This document shows, piece after piece, positions 43,531 to 51,973 of a stretch of DNA of 64,000 nucleotides. Below the pieces are notes generated by a model, which was not told where the DNA came from, made no database searches, and worked only from the letters and a program-made list of their open reading frames with translations. Source of the DNA: Rubrimonas sp036788415 (GTDB lineage: Bacteria; Pseudomonadota; Alphaproteobacteria; Rhodobacterales; Rhodobacteraceae); assembly GCF_036788415.1 (NCBI RefSeq), contig NZ_DAIQNN010000001.1, positions 97,313 through 161,312 on the forward strand, written 5' to 3'. Every line of letters starts with the position of its first letter. Within the stretch, counting starts at the first letter, position 1. The translations under genes and the position numbers were made by a program.

Positions 43531-44718
43531 TTACGCCGCGCGCCCGCCATCCCAGCGCCGCGCCAGCGCCCAGGCCGCCCCGAGCCCCAGCGCCGAGAGC
43601 GCGGCGCCGATCCAGTAGACCCCGCCGCCGAACGCGGGAAACGCCGCCGCCGCGCCGAGCGTCGCCGCCGCCATCGCCAGCCCGCCCGCGCCTGCGCCGA
43701 TCAGCCCCTGCGCGGTCGCGGAGGCGCCGGGCGGCGCGGCTTTGGCGACGAAGGCCACCATCGCCAGATGCGCCGGCGCGAACGTCAGCGCATGGCCGAT
43801 CTGGAGCGGCCAGAGCCACGCCAGAGCGGGGTCGAAGGCCATCGCGCTCCAGCGGGCCAGCCCCGCCGCGCCGGCGAGCGCGAAGGCCCCGGCCACGCCC
43901 AGCCGCTCCGTCAGCGCCGCGCCGAAGGCGAGCATCAGCGCGACCTCCGCCGCCACGCCGATCGCCCACAGCGCGCCGATCAGCTCCGCGTCGATCCCCT
44001 GCGCGCGCCAATGCACCGAGCCATAGGCGTAGAGCGGCCCGTGGGCGGCCTGAAGCGCCGCGCTCGCCAGCGCCGCGAGCAGGAAGGGCGTGGAGCGGGC
44101 GAGACGGAGGGCGGCGGCGAAGTCGAGCCGCGGATCGGCCGTGTCGCGCGCCCCGCCGGGATGGGCGAGCGAGACCGCCGCAAGCGCGGCGAGGCTCGCG
44201 ACGATCCACCATTGCGCCGCGTCGATCCCCCAGCGCGCGATCGCCCAGCCGCAGAGCAGGTTCGCCGCCAGAAACGCCGCCGACCCCACCGCCCGCGCCG
44301 GCGCATAGGCGAAGCCGTGCCGCCGGCCCGCAGCCGTCGCCAGCGCGTCGCCGAGCGGGATCGTCCCCGACAGCGCGACCGCCCCCAGCAGGGTCAGCGC
44401 GAAGAGCGCCGCTCGGGTCTCGACCCAGCCGGGCGCGGCGTAGGCGATCACGCCCACAAGGCTGAGCAGCGCCAGCGCCGTGCGGCGGCGGCCCGTAAGA
44501 TCGGCGAGCCACGGCGCCCCGACGCCGGCGGCGATGCGCGCGAAGATCGCGACGCCGAGCCACAGCCCGATCTCCGCTTGGCTCAGCCCCCAATCCTCGA
44601 GCCAGAGCGGCCAGAAGGGCAGCCACGCCCCGAGCGCCGAGAAGATCGCGACATAGAAGGCCATGGTCATCCGGCCCGCCGGGCCGAACAGCCCGCGCAG
44701 GCCAGGAGAGGCGGTCAC
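43531..44718 (-). CDS. MFS transporter, nucleoside/PPP-family type
   Basis: 395 residues with twelve predicted transmembrane segments, beginning at GTG 44718, which overlaps the stop of the moeA fusion gene (GTGA). The N-terminal half reads FYVAIFSALGAWLPFWPLWLEDWGLSQAEIGLWLG and the loop-2 segment is ADLTGRRRTAL, features of the MFS_1_like/phenylpropionate permease (HcaT-like) group. The substrate is unknown. Being embedded in the molybdenum-cofactor cluster it might move a cofactor precursor or oxyanion, but this is only inference from position. Confidence 0.88.
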   Translation of the reverse strand: MTASPGLRGLFGPAGRMTMAFYVAIFSALGAWLPFWPLWLEDWGLSQAEIGLWLGVAIFARIAAGVGAPWLADLTGRRRTALALLSLVGVIAYAAPGWVETRAALFALTLLGAVALSGTIPLGDALATAAGRRHGFAYAPARAVGSAAFLAANLLCGWAIARWGIDAAQWWIVASLAALAAVSLAHPGGARDTADPRLDFAAALRLARSTPFLLAALASAALQAAHGPLYAYGSVHWRAQGIDAELIGALWAIGVAAEVALMLAFGAALTERLGVAGAFALAGAAGLARWSAMAFDPALAWLWPLQIGHALTFAPAHLAMVAFVAKAAPPGASATAQGLIGAGAGGLAMAAATLGAAAAFPAFGGGVYWIGAALSALGLGAAWALARRWDGGRAA

Positions 44719-46901
44719 AACCCGAAAGCCGCGTAGGGCAGGAAGGCGACCGGATCGCCCGGCGCGATCTCGACCGCCAGGTCGCCGAGTTCGACCAGCC
44801 CGTCGGACCAGCTCAGGCCCCCGATCAGCCCGGAGCCTTCGGAGTGGAAGACTTCGACTGCGCCCGCATCGTTCAGACGGGCGCGCAGATACTCCGTTCG
44901 CCCGGCCTTCTTGCGCTTGGCGAAGGCCGCCGGCAGAAGCAGCGGGCGGGGTTCGGGCCAGTCGCCGCCCGCCATCACGCTCAGCGCCGGGCGCGCGAAG
45001 ATCAGAGCGCAGACGAAGGCCGCGACCGGGTTGCCCGGCAGGCCGAACACCGGCTTGCCGCTCCAGACGCCCATGGCGAGCGGTCGGCCCGGCTTCATCG
45101 CGATCCGCCACACCGACAGCGCGCCGCTCTCGCGCAGGAGCCGGCTCATATGGTCCTCGTCGCCCGCCGAGGCGCCGCCGGAGGTCAGCAGCGCGTCGCA
45201 GGCGGCGGCGCCCGCGCCGAGCGCCGCGCGCACCGCCTCGGCGTCGTCGGGCGCGGCGCCGAGATCGACCGGCGCGAAGCCCAGCCGCGCCAAAAGCGCC
45301 AGCAGCATCGGGCGGTTGCTGTCGAACACGGCCCCTATGGCCGCGTCGAGGCCGGGATCGGCGAGTTCGTCGCCGGTCGAGAGCACGCCGACGCGCAGCC
45401 GCCGCCACGCCCTCACCTCGCCGACGCCGCCCGCCGCGATCTGGGCGAGGTCGGCGGGGCCGAGGCGGCGCCCGGTCGGCGCGGCGGGCGCGCCCAGCGC
45501 GAGGTTCTCGCCGGCGGGGCGGATGTTGGCGCCCGCTTTCAGCCCCCGGCGCAGCGCGATCTCGCCGTCGCCGAGGCCCACATCCTCGTCCATCGCCACG
45601 CAATCGGCGCCCTTGGGGATCAGCGCGCCGGTCAGGATGCGCAGGGCGGTCCCCGGAGGCACGGCGCCGTCATAGGGCGCGCCTGCAGCCGAGCGGCCCG
45701 CCATCAGCTTCAGCCGCGCCTCGGGCGCGTCGCCCAGCGCGGCGTGGGCCAGCGCATAGCCGTCCACCGCCGAATTGGGGGCCGGCGGATGGGCGCGTCG
45801 GGCGCGGGGCGCTTCGGCGAGAAAGCGCCCGTCGGCCTGCGCGAGCGGCAGGGTCTCGGGGTCGACGACGCGGCGCATCGCGCCGCGCAGATGGGCGAGC
45901 GCCTCGGCCACCGGCGTCCAATGGACGCCCGGCGGCAGGGCGAAGCAGTCGTCGCGCATCGGCGGGGCCTCGGGCGCCGGCCTTGCAGCCCCGACCGCCT
46001 CCGCCGCCGCCGCGCGCAGGGCGTCCTCGTGCCCGACCCCGAAAATCCACGCCTCCTCGCGCGCGACGACCGCGCGCTCGGCTTCGTCGAGCTCCGCCGC
46101 CGCGCCGAACAGCGCGGCGAGCCGCCCGCTTGCGTCGAGCCGCGCGAAGGCGGCGGCCGCGGTGCGGACTTGCGCGCTGTCCTTGGGTTCGTCCGCCGCG
46201 CGCGCCTGCGCGGCGACGCCGTCGATCAGGGCGTAATAGGTCTCGGCGAGCACGACGGGCGCGTCGCAGGCGGCGAGGCCAGTCTCGAAGGGCCAGACCG
46301 CGACGCCGCCCGCCAGCCGCCGCCGAAGCCGCGCGAGCCCCGCGATGCCGAGCAGCGCCTGACTGCCGACCGAGCCCGTGGTGTAGAGCTTCCAGCAGGG
46401 TTGCGCGCCCGAGGCGCGACGCTCGACGCGGCGCAACTCGGGCAGGGCCGCGTCGCGGGGCTTCTTCTCCGGCACGCCGGGATGGTTCGCCGTCGCGGGG
46501 CGGCCCCAGAACGGGCCGCCGCCGGGCGTCAGCGCATTCAGCCGCTCGGCGACGGCGAAGCGGTTGTTGGCGTTGTCCGGCGCGTCCTCGACCGCGTCTG
46601 CCAGCCATTCCCACAGCGCGAGCGCCTCTGGGCGACCCGTCACCGCCTCGGCGAAGCCCTCGGGATAGCCGAACGGGAAATCGAAAACCGCGAGCGCCCG
46701 CCGGCCCGCGTCGCGCTCCGCGCGCAGCAAGTCCTCCAGCCGTTGCAGCGCCTCGGCGCGGGTGCGGCAGTAGATCGGCGGCGCGATCTCGGCGCCGCGG
46801 GCGAGGCCGATCCAGATCGCGTCGGCGGTCGGGCGTTTGGGCGACGGTGTCGCCTGCGCCGACCAGTCGACGGTCGCGATCAGGTCGAAGCGCCGCGTCA
46901 T
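44715..46901 (-). CDS. moeA: MoeA fused to an extra N-terminal domain
   Basis: 728 residues from ATG 46901 (overlaps mobB by ATGA). Residues about 335-728 are a full molybdopterin molybdotransferase (MoeA): RFLAEAPRARRAHPPAPNSAVDGYAL, PPGTALRILTGALIPKGADCVAMDED, RLRVGVLSTGDEL, DALLTSGGASAGDEDH and KPVFGLPGNPVAAFV. It inserts molybdate into adenylated molybdopterin. Residues 1-330 are a separate domain starting RFDLIATVDWSAQATPSPKR, with RRALAVFDFPFGYPEGF and EDAPDNANNRFAVAERLNAL. This looks like an RNase H-fold (DUF429-like) module, stand-alone versions of which I recall in Rhodobacteraceae beside Moco genes. Its biochemical role is unknown. Confidence 0.9.
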   Translation of the reverse strand: MTRRFDLIATVDWSAQATPSPKRPTADAIWIGLARGAEIAPPIYCRTRAEALQRLEDLLRAERDAGRRALAVFDFPFGYPEGFAEAVTGRPEALALWEWLADAVEDAPDNANNRFAVAERLNALTPGGGPFWGRPATANHPGVPEKKPRDAALPELRRVERRASGAQPCWKLYTTGSVGSQALLGIAGLARLRRRLAGGVAVWPFETGLAACDAPVVLAETYYALIDGVAAQARAADEPKDSAQVRTAAAAFARLDASGRLAALFGAAAELDEAERAVVAREEAWIFGVGHEDALRAAAAEAVGAARPAPEAPPMRDDCFALPPGVHWTPVAEALAHLRGAMRRVVDPETLPLAQADGRFLAEAPRARRAHPPAPNSAVDGYALAHAALGDAPEARLKLMAGRSAAGAPYDGAVPPGTALRILTGALIPKGADCVAMDEDVGLGDGEIALRRGLKAGANIRPAGENLALGAPAAPTGRRLGPADLAQIAAGGVGEVRAWRRLRVGVLSTGDELADPGLDAAIGAVFDSNRPMLLALLARLGFAPVDLGAAPDDAEAVRAALGAGAAACDALLTSGGASAGDEDHMSRLLRESGALSVWRIAMKPGRPLAMGVWSGKPVFGLPGNPVAAFVCALIFARPALSVMAGGDWPEPRPLLLPAAFAKRKKAGRTEYLRARLNDAGAVEVFHSEGSGLIGGLSWSDGLVELGDLAVEIAPGDPVAFLPYAAFGL

Positions 46902-47395
46902 CTCAGGCCGAGATCGCTCAGGATGAAGTCGGCGATGGCGGCGGCGTCGTCGAGCGGCAGCAGCGGCAGGGCGACGCCCTCGACCGGGTCGTTGGAGGCG
47001 ACGGCGCGCACCGTGGGGTCCTCGCGCGCGATCAGCGGCGCGCCGGTCGCCGCGCGCCACGCCTCGACTTTGGCGTGACGGTCGCGCTTGTAGCCCTCGA
47101 CCAGCACCAGATCGACCGGCGAGAGCTGCGCCAGCAGCTCCGACAGCGGCGGCTCGGGCAGGCCGCGCAGCTCGCTCATCAGCGCCCAGCGCTGGGAGGC
47201 GCAGACCAGCACCTCGCGCGCCCCGGCGGCGCGGTGGCGCCAGCTGTCCTTGCCCTCATGGTCGATGTCGAAGGCGTGGTGGGCGTGCTTGACGGTGGAA
47301 ACGGTCAGGCCGCGCCCGGAAATCTCCGCGACCAGCTTCTCCATCAGCGTGGTCTTGCCGGCGTTCTTCCAGCCGACGACGCCATAGACGTTCAT
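46898..47395 (-). CDS. mobB: Molybdopterin-guanine dinucleotide biosynthesis adaptor MobB
   Basis: 165-residue GTP-binding protein with Walker A in VVGWKNAGKTTLMEKLVAE (residues 6-24) and the MobB motifs TVKHAHHAFDIDHEGKDSWRHRAAGA and DLVLVEGYKRDRHAKVE. It assists MobA in making the bis-MGD cofactor. It overlaps mobA at its start and the moeA fusion at its end, both by 4 bases. Confidence 0.95.
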   Translation of the reverse strand: MNVYGVVGWKNAGKTTLMEKLVAEISGRGLTVSTVKHAHHAFDIDHEGKDSWRHRAAGAREVLVCASQRWALMSELRGLPEPPLSELLAQLSPVDLVLVEGYKRDRHAKVEAWRAATGAPLIAREDPTVRAVASNDPVEGVALPLLPLDDAAAIADFILSDLGLR

Positions 47396-48012
47396 GCGAG
47401 CTCCGCGATGCGCGCCGCCTCGGCGCGATCCTCAGGCGTGTTGACGTTGAAGAACGGGTCGGGCGGCCCGCCGTCGAACACGGCGCGGGCGCAGCCATGG
47501 CCGTCGGTCCAGTGCAGGATCTTGCGCAGCCCGCCGTCCAGCGCCGCGCGCAGATCGCCGGCCAGCGCCGTCGGCCAGAGGCCGAAAGTCGGGTGGTCCC
47601 AGAGCTTTCCGGCGTCGTCGGGGGCGGCGGCGCAGGCGAGCGGAGTTCCGTCCCGCGCCGCCGCCTCGCGCAGGCGCGCGACGAGGTCGGCGGGAAAGAA
47701 CGGCGTGTCGCCCGCGGCGGTGACGATGGCGTCCGCACCCTGCGCCGCCGCCGCCTCCATCCCCGCGAGCACGCCCGCCAGCGGGCCGGCGTAACCGGTC
47801 ACCCCGTCGGCGACGACCGGCAGGCCGTAGGCCGAGAAGCGCGCCGGGTCGCCATTGGCGTTGAGGATCAGCCCGTCGCATTGCGGGGCGAGCCGGTCGA
47901 TCACGCGCGCGAGCAGGCTGCGCCCGGCGATCTCGATCAGGCACTTGTCGCCGCCGCCCATCCGCGTGGCGAGCCCGCCCGCGAGGATCACTCCGATGGG
48001 CTTCTCAGTCAT
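47392..48012 (-). CDS. mobA: Molybdenum cofactor guanylyltransferase MobA
   Basis: 206-residue enzyme that transfers GMP to Mo-molybdopterin for bis-MGD enzymes. The nucleotide site is GVILAGGLATRMGGGDKCLIEIAGRSLL; further motifs are PVVADGVTGYAGPLAGVLAGM and VTAAGDTPFFPADLV (metal-binding aspartate), and the C-terminal FNVNTPEDRAEA. The start overlaps the fdhD end by 8 bases. Confidence 0.95.
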   Translation of the reverse strand: MTEKPIGVILAGGLATRMGGGDKCLIEIAGRSLLARVIDRLAPQCDGLILNANGDPARFSAYGLPVVADGVTGYAGPLAGVLAGMEAAAAQGADAIVTAAGDTPFFPADLVARLREAAARDGTPLACAAAPDDAGKLWDHPTFGLWPTALAGDLRAALDGGLRKILHWTDGHGCARAVFDGGPPDPFFNVNTPEDRAEAARIAELA

Positions 48013-48874
48013 CGGCGGCGCTCTTGCGGCGGTGCTTCGGGTCTTCCTCGGCGACGCTGTCGGGGTCGACGTCCCAGATCAGCCGCTCCGCCCCCGACAG
48101 GCAGACGAAGCGCTTGCCGCGCATCCGCCCGATCAGCGTCAACCCCACCTGCCGCGCGATCTCGACGCCCCACGCCGTGAAGCCCGAGCGCGAGGCGAGC
48201 GCCGGCACGCCCATCATCGCCGTCTTGATCACCATCTCCGAGGTCAGCCGACCGGTGGTGTAGATCAGCTTGTCGGCGGTTCGGACGCGGTTCATCAGCG
48301 CCCAGCCGGCGATCTTGTCCACCGCGTTGTGGCGGCCGACATCCTCCATGTAGACGAGCGGGCGGTCGCCTTCGCAGAGCACGCAGCCATGGATCGCGCC
48401 GGCCTCCAGATAGAGGCTCGGTGCGGTGTTGATCTTCTTCGCGAGCGCATAGAGGGCCGAGGCGCGCACCTCGCCCTGCGGCAGGGCGAGGCCGTCCAGC
48501 GCCTCCATCATGTCGCCGAACACGGTGCCGACCGCGCAGCCCGAGGTGCGGGTCTTCTTCTTCAGCTTCGCCTCGTAATTGGTGGCGCGTGCGGTGCGCA
48601 CGACCACGGTCTGCAACTCGTCATCATAGTCGACGCCGGTCAGCTCGTCATCGGCGCGCAGCATGTTCTGGTTGCGCAGATAGCCGACGGCCAGCAGATC
48701 GGGATGGTCGCCGATCGTCATGGCGGTGACGATCTCCTGACTGTTGAGGAAGATCGTCAGCGGGCGCTCCTCGACCACGCGGATCTCGACCTCCGCGCCC
48801 ATGTGGTCGCGCCCGGTGACGGGGCGCGTGAGGCGCGGATCGGCGGGGTCGGGGGCGATCAGGAAGTCGGTCAT
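48005..48874 (-). CDS. fdhD: Formate dehydrogenase sulfurtransferase FdhD
   Basis: 289 residues from ATG 48874. FdhD moves sulfur from IscS to the molybdenum cofactor of formate dehydrogenase. Conserved parts: VVEERPLTIFLNSQEIVTAMTIG, HPDLLAVGYL, YMEDVGRHNAVDKIAGWAL, YTTGRLTSEMVIKTA and PALASRSGFTAWGVEIA. The catalytic loop reads RTSGCAVGTVFGD: one cysteine is present where E. coli FdhD has a C-x-x-C pair, so sulfur transfer would rely on a single cysteine. An upstream ATG at 48910 is possible but adds a segment unlike the family. The formate dehydrogenase subunits themselves are not in the window. Confidence 0.94.
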   Translation of the reverse strand: MTDFLIAPDPADPRLTRPVTGRDHMGAEVEIRVVEERPLTIFLNSQEIVTAMTIGDHPDLLAVGYLRNQNMLRADDELTGVDYDDELQTVVVRTARATNYEAKLKKKTRTSGCAVGTVFGDMMEALDGLALPQGEVRASALYALAKKINTAPSLYLEAGAIHGCVLCEGDRPLVYMEDVGRHNAVDKIAGWALMNRVRTADKLIYTTGRLTSEMVIKTAMMGVPALASRSGFTAWGVEIARQVGLTLIGRMRGKRFVCLSGAERLIWDVDPDSVAEEDPKHRRKSAADD

Positions 48875-48967
48875 GCGCGGCTCGGTTGGGAAGGCGCGCG
48901 ATATGAGCATGCCGTGCGGGCGGCGCCAACCGGGCGCGCCCGCGCGCCGCCGTCGCGGTCGGGCGGG

Positions 48968-49534
48968 TCAGCCCCGGATCATCCGCCGCAGCACCGCGTC
49001 GCGCAGCACGAAATGGTGGCGCAGCGCCGCGCCGGCGTGGACGAGCAGCAGAAGCGTCAGCGCCGCCGCGCCGCCGGTGTGGATCGCGCGGAACGCCGCT
49101 TCGAGCCCCGCATCGCCGGGGACGAAGGGGTCCGGCATCTCGAACAGGCCGAAGACCATGTTGCGCACGCCGTACATGTCCTGAAGCGGCGAGGCCGACG
49201 CCATCAGCCAGCCGCTGACCGGGAGCGCGATCATCAGCGCGTAGAGCGCCCAATGCGCGGCGACCCCCGCCGCCTTCTCCCAGCGCGGACCCTCCGGCGG
49301 GGCCGGGGCGACGGGGTTGGCCATCCGCCACGCCAGCCGCAGCGCCGCCAGCCCGAAGACCAGCGCGCCCCAGCTCTTGTGGGTCTGCGTCAGCGCGAAG
49401 CGCGCGTAGAGGTCGTCGACGAAATTCGCCATCCAGAGACCTAGGCCCAGCTGGAACAGGATGATCGCCGCCACCGCCCAGTGCAGCAGGCGGGCGGGCC
49501 ATCCCCAGCCGGTATCGGTGTTGCGCAGGCTCAT
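48968..49534 (-). CDS. Cytochrome b561
   Basis: 188-residue diheme membrane cytochrome of the bacterial b561 family. Four transmembrane helices carry the histidines: WPARLLHWAVAAIILFQLGLGL, LTQTHKSWGALVFGLAALRLAWRM, VAAHWALYALMIALPVSGWLM and AIHTGGAAALTLLLLVHAGAALRHHFVLRD. It probably oxidises quinol and moves electrons across the membrane. It directly follows two YceI genes, as in the E. coli yceJ-yceI pair. Confidence 0.93.
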   Translation of the reverse strand: MSLRNTDTGWGWPARLLHWAVAAIILFQLGLGLWMANFVDDLYARFALTQTHKSWGALVFGLAALRLAWRMANPVAPAPPEGPRWEKAAGVAAHWALYALMIALPVSGWLMASASPLQDMYGVRNMVFGLFEMPDPFVPGDAGLEAAFRAIHTGGAAALTLLLLVHAGAALRHHFVLRDAVLRRMIRG

Positions 49535-49553
49535 GCTCGCCTCCTCGCGGTCA

Positions 49554-50114
49554 CTACTCGGGCGCCGGGCGCAGCGCGAGCGCGAAGCGCACGGTCACCG
49601 CGTCGCCGATGTCGAGCACGACGTCCGACAGGCCGAGCCCGAGGTCGAAGTCGCGCCGGTTGACGGTCAGGGCGCCGCTCGCCGTCGCGGTCGTCTCGCC
49701 CAGCGTCAGGGCGAGCGGCGCGCGGATGATCACCGTCGACCCCTTGATGGTCAGATCGCCGAGCGCCGTCCAGTCTCCCTCCGTCCCCTCCAGCCGCGCG
49801 AGACGGTAGCGCGCGGCCGGATGATTGGCCGCGTCGAACCATTCGGGGCCTTGCGCGAAGGCGGTCTCGACCGGGTGCTCCAGCTTCAGCCCGCGCGCGG
49901 CGATGCGGACTTCCATCCGCGCCGCTTCCGGCGCGTCGGGGTCGAACACGCCCTCGCCCTCGACCTCGGCGAAGCGCCCGGTCCGCGTCTCGCCGTTCAG
50001 CGCGTATTCGAAGACGATCTCGGACGCCTCCCCGTCGAGCCGCCAGTCGACCGGCCCGGCCTGCGCCGAAGCGCCCAGCGCCAGCGCGGCGAGCGTCGCT
50101 GCGATCCGCCTCAT
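49554..50114 (-). CDS. YceI family periplasmic protein (first paralog)
   Basis: 186 residues with a signal peptide (MRRIAATLAALALGASAQA) and a YceI lipocalin-like barrel: PVDWRLDGEASEIVFEYALNGETRTGRFAEVEGEGVFDPDAPEAARMEVRI, then MLxxxDFxD-type sequence replaced by GPEWFDAANHPAARYRLARL. YceI proteins bind polyisoprenoid lipids in the periplasm. This copy is divergent from the second YceI encoded 59 bases upstream. It ends 19 bases before the cytochrome b561 gene. Confidence 0.88.
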   Translation of the reverse strand: MRRIAATLAALALGASAQAGPVDWRLDGEASEIVFEYALNGETRTGRFAEVEGEGVFDPDAPEAARMEVRIAARGLKLEHPVETAFAQGPEWFDAANHPAARYRLARLEGTEGDWTALGDLTIKGSTVIIRAPLALTLGETTATASGALTVNRRDFDLGLGLSDVVLDIGDAVTVRFALALRPAPE

Positions 50115-50173
50115 CGGGGTTCCTCCGCTCCGGCGACGGGCAGTCCGCCCGCCGCAGAAGCAAGGTAGGGCGA

Positions 50174-50743
50174 TCAGCGCTGTCTGGTGATCTCGAAATC
50201 GGCGCGGACCGGGATCACGTCGAACGCGCCGCTGGCGAAATTCATGCCGTGCTCGGCGCGCACGATCTCGCCGGTCACGGCGAAGCCCGCCACGGTGATC
50301 TCGGGGTTGAAGGGCGAGGGGGCGAGCTTGTTCATCGTCGCCGCGAAGGTCGTCTCGCGGGTCACGCCGCGCAGTGTGAGGTCGCCGGTGATCTCGAAGG
50401 CGTTCTCGCCCGTGGGGGTCACGCGCGTCGAGACGAAGGTGATCTCGGGGTGGCTGGCGACGTCGAGGAAGTCGGCGTTGCGCAGATGCGTGTCGCGCGG
50501 CTCCCAGGCGGTGTCGATGGACGACGCGTCGATCACGATGCGCACTTCGGCCGAGGAGAAATCCTCAGGGTCCAGCGCGACGTCGATGTCGAAGGCGCGG
50601 AACTGGCCGTGCACCATCGAAAAGCCGAGATGGTCGGCGGTGAAGGTCACATGGGCGTGGCTCTTGTCGAGCTCCCAGCCCTCCGCGAAGGCGGGGGCGG
50701 CGAGAGCGGCGGCGAAGGCGGCGGCGATCAGACTGTGGCGCAT
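50174..50743 (-). CDS. YceI family periplasmic protein (second paralog)
   Basis: 189 residues from ATG 50743, with AGGAGA 8 bases upstream. Signal peptide MRHSLIAAAFAAALAAPAFA, then the typical YceI opening WELDKSHAHVTFTADHLGFSMVHGQF, RNADFLDVASHPEITFVSTRV, and GDLTLRGVTRETTFAATM. This is the more canonical of the two copies. It is the first gene of the YceI-YceI-cytochrome b561 run. The 263 bases upstream, up to the ABC permease, hold no gene I can support. Confidence 0.92.
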   Translation of the reverse strand: MRHSLIAAAFAAALAAPAFAEGWELDKSHAHVTFTADHLGFSMVHGQFRAFDIDVALDPEDFSSAEVRIVIDASSIDTAWEPRDTHLRNADFLDVASHPEITFVSTRVTPTGENAFEITGDLTLRGVTRETTFAATMNKLAPSPFNPEITVAGFAVTGEIVRAEHGMNFASGAFDVIPVRADFEITRQR

Positions 50744-51006
50744 GGGACATCTCCTGGGGGAAATCAGATGGACCAGAGATAACTCATGCCGTTGGGGCGA
50801 CAAAGAAGCACGTAAGGGAAAGATCGTTTCCATTTCCGGTGTAACGGGGCGTGCGACGGCGCCGCGCCCCTCGGCTCGGCTTGTCGCCTCGCATCCACCC
50901 GTTAACATGGAAGGATGTTCGACGCCCTCCTTCCCCGCGCGACGCCCCGCGTCGCGCCGCTGTCCGCCGCCGCCGCGGGGCGGCGCCTGCGTCGCGCCGC
51001 GCGGCC

Positions 51007-51963
51007 GTGAGCGGCGTGCTCGGACTGGCGGCGCGCCGGCTCGCGTTCGGGGTTGGAACGCTGCTGGCCGTGTCGCTGCTGATCTTCGGGGCCGTCGAGC
51101 TGTTGCCGGGCGATCTCGCCGAGCAGGTGCTGGGACGGTCGGCGACCGAGGAGACGGCGCAGGCGCTGCGCGTGAAGCTCGGCCTCGACCGCCCGGCCTG
51201 GGAGCGCTACGGCGACTGGCTCGGCGGCGCGCTGCGGGGCGAGTTCGGCGTCTCGCTGACCAACGGCCGCGCCGTCGCCGAGCAGATCGGGCCGAGGCTC
51301 GCCAATACGCTGTTCCTTGCGCTCTACGCCGCTGCGATCGCCACGCCGCTCGCGCTGGCGCTGGGGCTGATGGCGGCGCTCTGGCGCGACACGATCTTCG
51401 ACCGCGTCGCCAATGTCGCGACGCTGACGGCGATCTCGAGCCCGGAATTCTTCCTCGGCTACATCCTCGTGCTGGCGCTGGCGGTGCAGACGCCCCTCTT
51501 TCCCGCCATCGCCACGGTCAATCCCGAGATGGGATTCTTCGAGCGGCTGCACCGCACGACGCTGCCGGCGCTGACGCTCACGCTGGTGGTCACCGCGCAC
51601 ATGATGCGGATGACGCGCGCAGCGGTCGTGAACCTGCTGGCGAGCCCCTATATCGAGATGGCGCGGCTGAAAGGGGCCTCGCCCGCGCGGGTGATCCTGC
51701 GCCACGCCCTGCCGAACGCGCTGGCGCCGATCATCTCGGTTGTCGCGCTCAACCTCGCCTATCTGATCACGGGGGTCGTGCTGGTGGAGGTGGTGTTCGC
51801 CTATCCCGGGGTTGGGCAACTGCTGGTGGACAGCGTGTCCAAGCGCGACTTTCCGGTGGTGCAGGCGTGCTGCCTGATCTTCGCGGCGACCTACATCATG
51901 CTCAACATCCTCGCCGATCTGGGCGCGATCCTGTCGAATCCGCGGCTGAGGCGGCCCGGATGA
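51007..51963 (+). CDS. Peptide-type ABC transporter permease (DppB/OppB-like)
   Basis: 318-residue permease from GTG 51007 with six predicted transmembrane helices. The family landmarks are ARRLAFGVGTLLAVSLLIFGAVELLPGD at the N-terminus, a conserved G-x-x-x-S loop (LRGEFGVSL), and the EAA loop MARLKGASPARVILRHALPNALAPIISVVALNLAYLITGVVLVE. Upstream sequence in the same frame lacks family features. It is followed by a second permease after 10 bases. No substrate-binding protein gene precedes it. Confidence 0.92.
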   Translation: MSGVLGLAARRLAFGVGTLLAVSLLIFGAVELLPGDLAEQVLGRSATEETAQALRVKLGLDRPAWERYGDWLGGALRGEFGVSLTNGRAVAEQIGPRLANTLFLALYAAAIATPLALALGLMAALWRDTIFDRVANVATLTAISSPEFFLGYILVLALAVQTPLFPAIATVNPEMGFFERLHRTTLPALTLTLVVTAHMMRMTRAAVVNLLASPYIEMARLKGASPARVILRHALPNALAPIISVVALNLAYLITGVVLVEVVFAYPGVGQLLVDSVSKRDFPVVQACCLIFAATYIMLNILADLGAILSNPRLRRPG

Positions 51964-51973
51964 AGGGCGCGGC

